DNA of 11,763 nucleotides, from NCBI GenBank assembly GCA_943704415.1, contig CALSCO010000077.1, positions 1 to 11,763 of the forward strand, written 5' to 3'. Under the pieces are notes generated by a model. The model worked only from the letters and a program-made list of their open reading frames with translations. It had not been told where the DNA came from and did no database searches. The DNA is from Parvularia atlantis (taxonomy: Eukaryota > Opisthokonta > Rotosphaerida). Every line of letters begins with the position of its first letter. Position 1 is the first letter of the stretch. A program made the translations under genes and the position numbers. Shown here in pieces: positions 1 through 9,100 of the stretch.

Positions 1-53
1 GGGGGGGCGCCTCAGCCACGCGAAGTGCCGCGCGCCGGGCGGCGGGCACGCAC
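1..53 (-). other. Partial intron of the four-RRM gene
   Basis: A consensus donor (GTGCGTGCCC) lies at 53-44 on the minus strand, and a branch-like GGCTGAGG follows near 17-10. No acceptor AG at the expected distance is present before the edge, so the intron probably continues outside. The frame also stays open without splicing, so the alternative is straight readthrough into the edge. Confidence 0.5.
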
Positions 54-3000
54 TGTTGCGCACAGCCGGCGCCGTCTGCGGCTGCGGCATGTCCTCGTTC
101 GGGCGCTTGAGGCCCCCACTGCCCGGGGTGATCGTGTACCTGTAGTCGTTCGGTCTGCGCGAGACGCCGTGAGCAGCGCGCGGCAGCAAAGCGCGCACAC
201 ACCGGCCCGGCTGCGGCGGCGTGTACGGCAATTGACGCAGCGGCTGCGCGTACGGCGAGGTGTGCTGCGCCGTCTGCTGCAACTGCCCGTAACCCTTTTG
301 CTCGCTAAACATCGACAGCAGGTCCTCGTGCAGACGCTGGCGTGCGAGCTCTTGCAGGCGCTCGTCCAGCTGCCCGTGCAGCTGGTGTGTGCGCGGTGCG
401 GCCATTGTCGGCGTCAATGGAAGGAATGGCTGGCGCGCGGGCGGCGTGTGGCCGTTGACGGCAGGTGTCGCCCACGGCGTCGAGGTCCCAAGCGTCGACG
501 GGGCCGGCGCGCGCTGCTCGAGCCGCGCAAACTTGCCCACGCCGTCCTTCGGCCCGGGCCGTTCAAAGCGCTTGTCCGCAGCTGGGCTTGGGACGCGCTC
601 AGGCTTCTGCTCGCGTCTGGGCTCGGGCTCTCGCGGCCGTGTGGGCCAGTCACGGTCGCGACCGCGATCCTTGGCAACAGTCCTGTCTTTCGGCGTCGCC
701 AGCGGCGCGCCAGTGTCCCTGTCCTTGGCAGTCTCTTTGGACGGCACAGCAGCCGGCGCCTTGTCGGCTTTGCGCTGCATGTCGTCGGCGCCGTCCGCGT
801 GCTTGCGTTTGTCGTCGGCCCCGTCCAGCGGCTTTCGCTTGTCGTCCGCGCTGTCCACGTGCATCCGTTTGTTGTCCCCGTCGGCTCTGTCCCGTTCGCT
901 GCCAATTGACCGCCGCGAGCGCTCGGGCGTGCGCGACCGCCACCGTTCGTGGCTCAGCGGCGAGGGCGAACGTCGTCTGGACCGGTCCAAGGGCGAGGGC
1001 GGGCGACGGGCGCGCGTGCTGCCAGGCGAGAGGGACCGCGTGTCGCGCGGTGCTGACGACCCGCCGCGGCTGCGCACGGGCGAGCGCGAGCGCGGACGCT
1101 TGCCGGGCCGCTCGCGCTGGTCGAGCAGGCTCAGCAGGCGCTCACGGTTGGGCCTGCGGGCGAGGCGGCACGGCTGAGCACGACGTGGCGCGGCACGCAC
1201 GAGCGAGCACGCACTTTTGTTTGCGCAGCTTCGGGTTGGCGTACTCGATGCGCAGGATGTAGTTGGTGTCCTCGCCGAGCTGGTAGCCCTGCAGGGCGTT
1301 GCGCGCGCGGATCTGCGCGGGCGTCAGCGACGGCGCGCACGCATCGGGCAGGGCAACCGCACCGACTCCTCCACCGTCTGGTACCACACAAAGGCGCACT
1401 TGCTCCGGCGCAGCATGTAGACGTCGATCACGTTGCCGTACTGCAGGAACAGCTTGGCGAGGTCGAGCTCGTCAACGGACGTGTGCACCGACCCGATCCA
1501 GAGCGTCACGGTCGGCGTGACCTGCGGCTGGAACGTCACAGTCCTGCCAGAGGCGCAGCGTGAGCCACCGCGCGGCGCCCGTCTGTCGCCGCCGCGCGCA
1601 CACTCGCTTGCCAAACATGACCGTGCTGTCGAGCGCCACGCGCGCCTGCCGCGCGTTGTTGACGTCCTTGAACGTGACGTAGGCGAAGCACGCAAAGCTC
1701 AGGCTGCGGTCCTGCGTGTGCATGTTTGCTGCGACGCGGCGCTGTCAGGCAGAGGCGGCGGCCGCCCAGCGCGCGCTGCGACGCACGACGTGGCGTCTTC
1801 TTGAACAGCACGCTCTCGATCTCGCCAAAGGGCTCGCACAGCTTCCAGACGTCCTGCTCCACCGTCTCGACCTGTCGCCACGCGCCGCGTGTTGCTCTCG
1901 CACGTGTGCGACCGGAGGCACGCACGCTCAGGTTGCTCAGGAAGAGTGTCTTGACGGTGCCCTCGGTCGCATTCAGCACGCCGCTGACCGCGTCCTGCTC
2001 CTCGTCTCTACCGCGCATTGCGGTGGTGAGCGCACGCGACGAGGCGGCTGCCCGCGCACCCGTTGAGCGACTGCTGCGCCGGCCGCGCCTCAAGTCGGCC
2101 CTCGAGCCGCGTCGTCGCCTGCGGTGCGGGCTGGGTCGTCGGTGGTGGCGGCGGCGGTGGCGCGGGCTGGGTCGTCGGTGGTGGCGGCGGCGGTGGCGCG
2201 GGCTGCGTCGGCGGTGGCGGCGGCGGAGGTCGTGTGTCCAGACGCCCCTCGAGCCGCGATGCAGTCGGCTGCGGCATTGGCCGCGCCTCGAGCCGTCCTT
2301 CAAGCCGCGAGGTCTGCTGCTGCGTCTTGATCGGTGCTGCAGTCGGTGCTGCCGGTGCTGGTTTGCTGTCCGAGCGCGGTTCTGGCCTGCTGTCCGAGCG
2401 GGGTTCGCTCTTGACGTCCGGCCGAGGCTCTGGTTTGGCATCCGAGTGAGGCTCGCTCTTGACAACTGACTTGCTGTCCTGCCTGGGCTCGTTCTTGCCG
2501 TCCTGCTTTGACTCGCCCTCGGACGTCATGGGCCGGAAGATGAGCTCCTCAACTGATCTGCTGTTTGACAGCGCGCGCGCGCCGATGGACTGCTCGATGA
2601 CCCGGTGCATGTTCACATCCGAGACGAACGCGACCACGGCGAGGCTCCCGGGGTGCTCCCTGCCGGACGACAGCAGGCGCACGGCACGCAGCGCCCTGCG
2701 GTCCGCGCCCGACAGATGAGCACGCAACGGCGAAAGAGCGAGCGCGCGCACGTGAAGTTCTTGAACAGGTACTCGACATCCTGCTCCAACACGCTGCGTC
2801 GGAGGTCGCCGATGACGATGTAGCGGCGGTGGTAGCCCTCGCGCGACTGCGGGCGTGCGCGGCGCATGAGCTGCGGCCCTACAGGCTTGCGCGCGCGCGC
2901 GCGCGCGCTGGACCATGAACCGGTGCAGCTTATACAGCCCGGTCACGAAGAGCGTCTGGTCGCGGCCGTGCAGCTTGGCCACAGCGGCGTCGGCCTGGTC

Positions 3001-3275
3001 GGGCTTGGCAAAGTACGCGAAGGCTGCGGTGCCGCACCGTCAGCGCCCCGCGCCCCGCGCGCGCCAGGCCAGCGCACCGTATGTGGCGCCAGGCGGGCGC
3101 ACGAACGCCGTGACCTGCCCGTGCGCCTCAAGCGCGCTGCGCAGCGCGTCGTCGCTGTCGCCTCTACGCGCGGCCGTGAGCCGTGCGCGTCGGGCCGGGC
3201 CGCGCACGCCGCGCACCGCCGCAGACCGTGCACGAACACGCCGGCGTCCTCCGGCAACGACGGCGCCGCGGCCAT
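1..3275 (-). CDS. Four-RRM RNA-binding protein with proline-rich linker and RS/KR-rich tail (C-terminus cut by window edge)
   Basis: Likely nuclear RNA-binding protein acting in mRNA processing; the exact family is not assigned. Exons on the minus strand: 3275-3217, 3163-3078, 3023-2914, 2846-2752, 2695-2060, 2007-1926, 1871-1787, 1728-1602, 1543-1363, 1312-1215, 1153-203, 154-54, giving about 870 codons in frame. RRM1 is at about residues 13-83 (VFVHGL; RNP1-like YAFAYFA). RRM2 is at about 94-165 (YIVIGDL). RRM3 is at about 350-425 (TLFLSNLS; FACFAYVTF). RRM4 is at about 440-515 (TLWIGSV; CAFVWY). Residues 170-328 hold KSEP/RPEP repeats, three RLEGRL motifs and polyproline. After residue 520 there are RSRSP and SPSPL motifs, then lysine/arginine/aspartate repeats and a Gln/Pro-rich end. 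The start ATG has A at -3 and G at +4. RRM number and RS content recall Spen/FPA-like or SR-like proteins, but no SPOC domain is visible because the gene runs off the window. The long stop-free frame from 1153 to the edge supports the tail. Confidence 0.88.
781..900 (-). repeat. 30-bp tandem repeat coding a charged decapeptide
   Basis: Units at 781-810, 811-840 and 841-870, plus a diverged unit at 871-900, encode KRKHADGADD, KRKPLDGADD, KRMHVDSADD and a related RxxADGDN segment in the tail of the four-RRM protein. The period is in frame, so copy number could change without disrupting the protein. Confidence 0.85.
2126..2227 (-). repeat. 36-bp tandem repeat coding a polyproline unit
   Basis: Two nearly identical 36-bp units (2126-2161, 2162-2197) and a partial third (2198-2227) encode QPAPPPPPPPTT-type blocks in the linker between RRM2 and RRM3. 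RLEGRL(E/D) motifs lie on both sides. Polyproline of this type is a common ligand for WW, SH3, GYF or profilin folds; the partner here is unknown. Confidence 0.85.
2889..2908. repeat. (GC)10 microsatellite in an intron of the four-RRM gene
   Basis: Twenty bases of perfect GC alternation sit inside the modelled intron 2847-2913, between RRM1 and RRM2. That intron has the atypical donor GTCCAG, a CTCATG branch-like motif and a CCCGCAG acceptor. Confidence 0.8.
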
Positions 3276-3352
3276 GCTTGGCGCGCGAGGCTGGCCGGCA
3301 AAGTGACAGAGCGCGCCTCTGTCCGCGCCAGCAGCTGGCCGTTCGTTCGCAG

Positions 3353-3387
<35 letters not shown>

Positions 3388-3441
3388 GTACAGGACCCAC
3401 GCGCGAGCGCGCGCTGTCCATCCGCTTGCGCACGCGGGTGC
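3276..3441. promoter_or_regulatory. Intergenic region between the COA3-like stop and the four-RRM start
   Basis: This 166-bp gap holds the presumed promoter and 5' UTR of the four-RRM gene plus the 3' end of the COA3-like transcript. I see no TATA box. The main feature is the (AC)n tract at 3356-3384. The promoter role is inferred from position only. Confidence 0.5.
3356..3384. repeat. (AC)14 microsatellite
   Basis: A 29-bp perfect AC/GT dinucleotide run about 80-110 bp upstream of the four-RRM start codon. It is the core of a 40-bp purine-pyrimidine alternating tract at 3352-3391. Confidence 0.95.
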
Positions 3442-3802
3442 TCACTTGGCGGCGGCGTCGCGCTGCGTCGGCGGCGGCAGCGGCGTGCTGTCGACGTCGC
3501 TAAAGTCCTCCTGCTTGACGGCCCACATGGAGTAGCCGTCTGCGCGCGCGCGCGCCCACGACGCGACGTGCGTGAGCGAGACACAGCGCGCACGCACGCA
3601 CGGGCACTGCGCGCCACGCACAGACGGAGGCGACGAACGCGCCCAGCAGCAGGCCCGTGACCACGTTGGCGCGCCGGAACGCCGGGCGCATCTCGGCCGC
3701 CTGCGGGCCCATGGCGAACTGCGTCTGGCTGGCCCGCCGCGCCTGCCTGGCCGCGGCGGGCCCTGCGGCCGCGCCTGCTGACGACGGAGCTTCGGTCGGC
3801 AT
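3442..3802 (-). CDS. COA3/CCDC56-like cytochrome c oxidase assembly factor
   Basis: Predicted 92-residue single-pass membrane protein. In the COA3 family such proteins sit in the mitochondrial inner membrane and stabilise newly made COX1 during complex IV assembly. Exons are 3802-3622 and 3539-3442; the 82-bp intron (3540-3621) has donor GTGCGT and splits a tyrosine codon, and joined exons total 279 nt. An Ala-rich, basic N-terminus is followed by RRANVVTGLLLGAFVASV and then YGYSMWAVKQEDF. This matches the COA3 pattern of a basic stretch, an N(I/V)VTG helix start, (I/V)YGY at the helix end and a downstream acidic region. The tail is short and Pro/Ala-rich, and the protein is slightly shorter than human COA3 (106 residues). 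The stop is TGA. The start lies only 30 bp from the end of the upstream kinase gene. The assignment rests on a short motif; another small single-pass mitochondrial protein is possible. Confidence 0.8.
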
Positions 3803-3832
3803 GCCTTACACACACACAATAGTGTTCAAGAG
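3803..3832. promoter_or_regulatory. 30-bp gap between kinase stop and COA3-like start
   Basis: This tiny spacer between two tandem minus-strand genes contains a short AC run and an AT-richer patch. It must hold, or overlap, the kinase 3' end and the COA3-like 5' UTR. The COA3-like promoter may therefore lie inside the kinase coding region. Confidence 0.45.
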
Positions 3833-6100
3833 TCAGCTGGTTGTTGGCAGCTGCCGCAGGACCTCCGCGAACGACGGGCGCTGCAGCGGCTCCTGCGCCC
3901 AGCACTTGGCCATCGTCTTCTGCAGCTTGGGCAGGCGCGCGTCCGCCGCGACGGCGCACTGCGTCTGGTCCGGGCGCTTGCCCGACCGCACGCTGACCTC
4001 GATGTCCTGCACCGACAGGCCCGGCCACACGGGCTGCCCGGCCAGCAGCTCCCACAGGATGACCGCGTAGGCGTACACGTCCGCGCGCTTCTCCTGCGCA
4101 CGACGGGCTGAGCACGGTGTGTGTGTGTGTGCGCGCGTGTGCGCACGTGTGCACGCACTAAGTCGGCGTTCTGCACGCTCACATTGAGCAGCACGCGCGG
4201 GAAGACCTCGGGCGCGCAGTAGCGCGCGCTCAGGCCCGTCAGGTTGATGAACGTCTGGCCGGCCACCTGCGGCTTGGTCGTGACGCGTGCGATGCCTGGC
4301 CGGCGCGCACGCTCAGCCACGTGCGCCATCGTCGTAGAGACGCAGAGCGCACCAAAGTCGGTCAGCGCCGCCTTGAGCTGGCAGTCGTCCGTGACGTTGA
4401 GCAGGACGTTGGCACTCTTGAGGTCGCGGTGGATCACGTTGAGCCCGTGCGTGGCCTCCATCGCGCTCGCGATCTGGCCTGCGGGCACGGGCGTGCGTCA
4501 GCGGCAGCCACCGTGTAGAACAAGCTGCACGCACGCGCGAGCGAGACGACGTTGCCCGGCGTGAGGAACGTCCTGGCGTTGGACGGGTTCTTGACCATCT
4601 GGTGCAGGTCTGTGTCGTACCTGGGCCAGCGCAGCGCATGAGCACAAGGCGCGGCAGGCGCGTGCGCCGGGCAAGCGCACCGAGGCATGACGATACACCG
4701 CGGCCGCAGTGAGAAGCCCACGAGCGAGACCACGCTCTCGTGGAACGACAGGCTCCACATGATCGCAATCTCCTGCAGAAACATGGCGTGCTGGATGTGC
4801 TCGGGCATGCTCGGGCGCGGCAGCGGCGCCTTGACGACGACCTGCTTGTGGCGCGAGCGCACGCGCTCCGGCTCGACCAGCACCGCGGACGTAATCTGCG
4901 TAGGCGCGTGCATGAGGCACTGGCGGCTTGTCGAGCGCTGTGCGCACCGTCGCCGCGCCGCCCTGCCCGATCGGCGCGCCCAGAACGAGGTCTTCGTCGT
5001 AGTTGATCAGCAAGAAGGCCGGCAGGGCGATCTCTGCGCGCAGCACGGGCGCGATGAGCGGCGCGCGTCGCCAACCGGCGGGAGGCGTGCACACCGGGCG
5101 CGGTGTTGATGCGTGTCGCGTCGTCCTCGTTGTAGCTTGACGACTCGAGCGACGAGCGCGGCGACGGCGACGGCGACGGCGACGACGATGTCACGGTCGT
5201 GTAGCTGCCCGAGTCGATCACCGTCACCTCGTCCACGTCCGCATTGACGAGCGTGGCGTCGTCGTCCACCGCGGGCGCAGGCGCAGGCGCGGGTGCGGGT
5301 GCGGGTGCGGGCAATCTATGCGAGACGCCTCCGTCTCAGCGATGTCTCGTGCACAGCAGACACGCGCACCGGCTCGGCGCGTTCGCGGGCGGTCGCACGG
5401 GCGCGGCGGTCTGCGGCACGGGCGGCAGCGACTGCTGCGGCGCGACCGATCTGGCGCGCACGTCAGTCGGGCGTGCTCCAGGCGCACGCGCACGCACCGC
5501 CGCTGCGGACTGCCGAGCGACACGCGCGCGACGCCGTCGGCCAGCGCGCTCGCGTGTGGCACGGCCGGCAGCTGCTGTGCGGGCCGCGGCGGCTGCTGCA
5601 CGGGCCGGTGAGCGACGTGTCCGGCACGTGCGGCAGCAACACGCACGCTGTACGGCTGCACGCCGGTGGGCGGCGTCGGCGCGGGCGCGCGCGGCCCCGT
5701 GGGCGACTTCTGCGGCAGCGCGGCGCGTGAGCCGCTTCTCCGGAACAGCCCTCCAACACACCTGCGACGTGGGCGATGGCAGCCGCGCGTCGCGTCCGGG
5801 CGCCGCCGCCGCCGCCGCGGCACCGCCCCCGCCCGTGCTGACCGTGAGCCGCGACGGCGCCGCCTGCGCGGTCGGCGCGGGTGGCGGCGGGTTCGCGGGT
5901 GGTCGCGACGCCTCGAGCCGCACCATGGTCATCCTTCAGCCGTGTGAGGAGGACGCGGGTGCGCACACGCCACACGGCGATCCGCACCCGCCGCAGTAGA
6001 AGCACGACATGCTCAGCAGCGCGCCCACCGAGCTCTCGGCCGCCTCGAACTGGAGCTGCTTGCGGCAGTGCGCGCACGGCACGACATAGCGGCGCCCCAT
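3833..6100 (-). CDS. TKL-type protein kinase with N-terminal zinc ribbon
   Basis: Predicted 552-residue protein kinase. Exons: 6100-5988, 5933-5762, 5709-5647, 5595-5498, 5450-5370, 5315-5095, 5033-4948, 4895-4681, 4620-4535, 4478-4353, 4295-4159, 4093-3833; total 1659 nt. Residues 9-36 form a CxxC-x20-CxxC zinc ribbon (C9, C12, C33, C36), resembling LSD1-type fingers. Residues 40-249 are a Pro/Ala/Ser-rich linker with an AP-repeat and an acidic stretch. The kinase domain has the Gly loop GQGG at 272-275, VVVK lysine K300, HRDLKSAN with D397 and N402, DFGIAR at 419-424, CAPE at 447-450 and DVYAYAVILWELL in subdomain IX. All catalytic residues are present, so it should be active. HRDLKSAN favours Ser/Thr specificity of the TKL group. 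The intron at 4296-4352 splits the DFG glycine codon, so DFG appears only after splicing. The substrate is unknown. Its start is 65 bp from the divergent WDR48 start. Confidence 0.93.
4117..4158. repeat. 42-bp purine-pyrimidine alternating tract in a kinase intron
   Basis: Perfect R-Y alternation of GT, GC and AC steps fills the donor-proximal part of the kinase intron 4094-4158 and begins exactly at the donor on the minus strand. Such tracts favour left-handed DNA. Confidence 0.9.
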
Positions 6101-6165
6101 GCCAATCGTACGACAAGTGCGGGGAGCGGGTGAGGCGTGGCGCGATTCCAAGCGTGGCCACCGCG
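6101..6165. promoter_or_regulatory. 65-bp divergent intergenic region between kinase and WDR48
   Basis: The start codons of the two genes face away from each other across only 65 bp, so this must act as a bidirectional promoter and/or both 5' UTRs unless promoters extend into coding sequence. A CCAAT pentamer occurs on the plus strand at 6102-6106. No TATA box is seen. Function is inferred from position. Confidence 0.55.
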
Positions 6166-9100
6166 ATGCGCCGCACGCCGCGCTCGCGCGTGACGCTCGT
6201 CCTCGCGCCGCCCGACGCGCGCGAGCAGCACCGTCTGGGCGTGAACAGGTGCGTTGTCGTCCTGCTGCTCCTCCTCCTTTTTCTGCTCGCCGTTTCGCTG
6301 CTTGCTGCTGCTGCTGTTGTCGCGCCTGCACGTCCTGCACGCGCCCCCGGACTGACGTCGCACACGCCCCGCAGCCTCGCGTACGCGCACGCCGCACGCC
6401 GCCTGTACTCGTGCGGGCGCGACGCGACCGTGCGCGCGTGGGACACGGCCGGCAACGATGCCACGGTGCGCGCGTTGTGCGTTGTGCGACGGCGCTCAGG
6501 CTCACGGCGACGGCGGGTGATGCAGATCGACGCGTCCGCGCTCGCCTTCCACGGCCACACCGACTGGGTCAACGACGGCGTGCTCTGTGGCGCCGACGGG
6601 GAGCGGCGTGCGTGACAGTGCACGCGTGCACCGCGCCCGGCGGCTCACGTCCGCGGTCGGGCAGTGCTCACGGCCTCGTTCGACACGACGCTCAAGGCGT
6701 GGGACACGGCGTCGGGCGCGTGCATCGCGTCGGCTGCCAAGCACATCGACTACGTCAAGGCGCTGGTGCGTCGCCCGTGTGATCTGCGCGCTGGAGCGGA
6801 AGCGTGACGCGGACGCAGGCGCTCGCCGCAGACGTCGGGCAGGTCGTGTCGGCCGGGCTGGACAAGTCGATGTACGTGTGGGACATCGCGACGCTGACGG
6901 CCGTGACCGAGACGCCGGCCGAACCCGCCGGTGCGAGCACGCGCTGCTGCTGCTGCTGGGTGCCGTGGAAGGCCGACGCTCGCGAATGGCGCGCGCAGTC
7001 GCGCTCAGCAACATCCACAAGGCGTCAATTTACGCCGTCGCTGTCAACCGCGCCGGCACCGTCCTCGCCGCGGGCACGCCCGAGCGCGCCATCCGCTTGT
7101 GGGACGCGCGCAGCGGCAAGCGCGTGGCCAAGCTGATCGGCCACACGGACAACGTCAAGGCGCTGCTGCTGGATGCGACCGGCACGCTGGTGCGCCGCCC
7201 ACGCGCCCGCGCGCAAGTGGCCGCTCAGCAGCGCCCGCAGTGCCTCTCGGGCTCGTCCGACGCGACCGTCAAGCTGTGGGACGTCGGGCAACAGCGCTGC
7301 CTGGCCACGTACACGATGCACGACGACTCGGTCTGGACGCTCGCGGCCGACGACGTGCGCGACCGCCCGCTGCTGCCGCGCGCACGCTGACGGCGACGGC
7401 GCAGTCGCTCGTGACGTTTTACTCGGGTAGCAAGGACGGCGCCGTGTTCTGCACGAGCCGCGCGCACGCCCACCCCGTGCTCGTCGTCAAGGAGACGGCG
7501 CCCGTGACCAAGATCGTGTGCGGCGGGCCGGGCGAGCTCTGGGTGGCGACGACGCGCTCCGACATTGGATGTTGGGTGCGCGTGGATGCCGCATGCATCG
7601 CCGGGCTGACGCCGCGCGGCAGAGCGACGTTCCGCGCGCCGCGCTCGAGAGGCGAGCAAGCGGCGTGGAAGGCGAGATGCAGCCGTTGTCGGAGCGCCCA
7701 GTGCGCCAAATCGCCGGTGCGTCGACTGGCGCGCCGTGCCCGGGGTGTTCAGACTGATCGCGTGACGCGCTCGTCCAGGCTCGCCGGGCATGATCGGGCA
7801 GGCGCTGCTGAACAGCAAGCGGCACATCCTCACGCGCGACACGGCCGGGCGCATCGAGCTGTGGGACATCATGCGGGTGCGCGTGGGGCGGCGGTTGTGC
7901 CGGTGCGTGTGCTCACAGCGTGCCGCGCTCGCCAGGGCACCAAGGTCCGCGACGTCGCCGCGCCGTCGCTCGAGAAGGCTGCGCAGGAGCTCAACGAGGT
8001 CGTGTGGCTGCCCAACTGGTTCTCGTCCGACGTCAAGACCGGCGTACGGCTGTGCACGCGTGCTGCGTCGTGACCCGGCTGACGCTGGGCGGGCGCGTGC
8101 GCAGGTGCTCGCGATCCACTTTGACGAGAACTCGTTCGCCAACGGCGAGGTGTTTGCAATCGACACCGACCTGCCGCGCGACTCGTACATGGACGACACG
8201 AAGGGTGAGCGCGCTAGAGTCGCGTACGCACCCTCGGTCTGAGGCGCGGCCGGCGCAGTCAGCCTCGGGCAGGTCCTGCTGTCGACGGCACTGCGGGCGT
8301 GGCGCAAGGACTTTGACGCGCGCGAGGCCGCCCTGCGCGACAAGCAGCTGCAGTCGCCCGACGATAGCTCGGCGCTGAGTGGTGCGCCCGTGTCCTGACG
8401 TGTGCGCGCTTGTGTTGACGATGCGCGGCCAAGATGACGGCTCCGGTGCGCGCGACAGTCCCGCAGAGGTGCGGCCCTCGGCGCGGCAGCGAGCACGACT
8501 GACCGACGGTCCGCACACGCACAGAGCGCCAACGGCACCACCAGCGTCACGACGGCGCAGGCGCAGCTGCCGGTCGCGCCCGAGAAGGACACGTCGCTGT
8601 TTGGGCGGCTGCGGAGCTTTGCGCCATCGGTGCGTGCCGTTGCCGTTGCATGAGCCGCGCTGACGGCACGTGCCCACGCAGGTCGGCTTCGGGTCTTTGT
8701 CGCCCAGCAGCAACGGGAGTCGATCGCCCGCACCCGCAGCCGCGACGTCGGCGCAGGTGGCGGCGGCGGCGCCCGACTCGAGTGAGGCCGCTTCGTCGGC
8801 CGTGCGTGCCCACGCGCGTGATGCACGTGTGCCTTGCTGACGCTCGCGCGCGGCAGGGGCCACCGATGATCGTCGTAGCGCCGTACGATTTGCCGCCTGA
8901 AACCGTCGTCGTCATCTCGGAAGAGTCGGGTGCGCGCGGGCCGCGCCCTGACGGCAGGGCTGGTGACGCTGCCGCAGCGACCTCGGCCACGGCCGTCGGT
9001 GTGTTCCGCAGCCGCGTCCAGGACATCGGGAGCGACTGCGCCGCGCTCGAGAAGTGTGCGCCGGCGTGGCTGGTCGACTGCGTGCTCAAGGTGCGTGCAC

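Noticed and set aside
25-909. Plus-strand open frame of 294 codons
   Set aside because: It is the antisense shadow of the RS/KR-rich tail of the four-RRM gene. Its composition is mostly Arg, Val, Leu and Ala, and no domain is visible.
2126-2227. Glycine-rich protein on the plus strand from the GGT/GGC repeats
   Set aside because: The same bases give polyproline in the well-supported RRM gene on the minus strand, continuous with exons on both sides.
2943-4154. Minus-strand open frame of 403 codons running through three genes
   Set aside because: It crosses the kinase end, the COA3-like gene and the start of the four-RRM gene without respecting their exons. The conserved motifs lie in other frames.
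8930-8977. Treating the 48-bp segment in WDR48 as coding
   Set aside because: It is in frame and stop-free, so it could be exonic. However, it has donor GTGCGC, a TGACG branch-like motif and a GCCGCAG acceptor at the normal length, so I modelled it as an intron; transcripts could overturn this.
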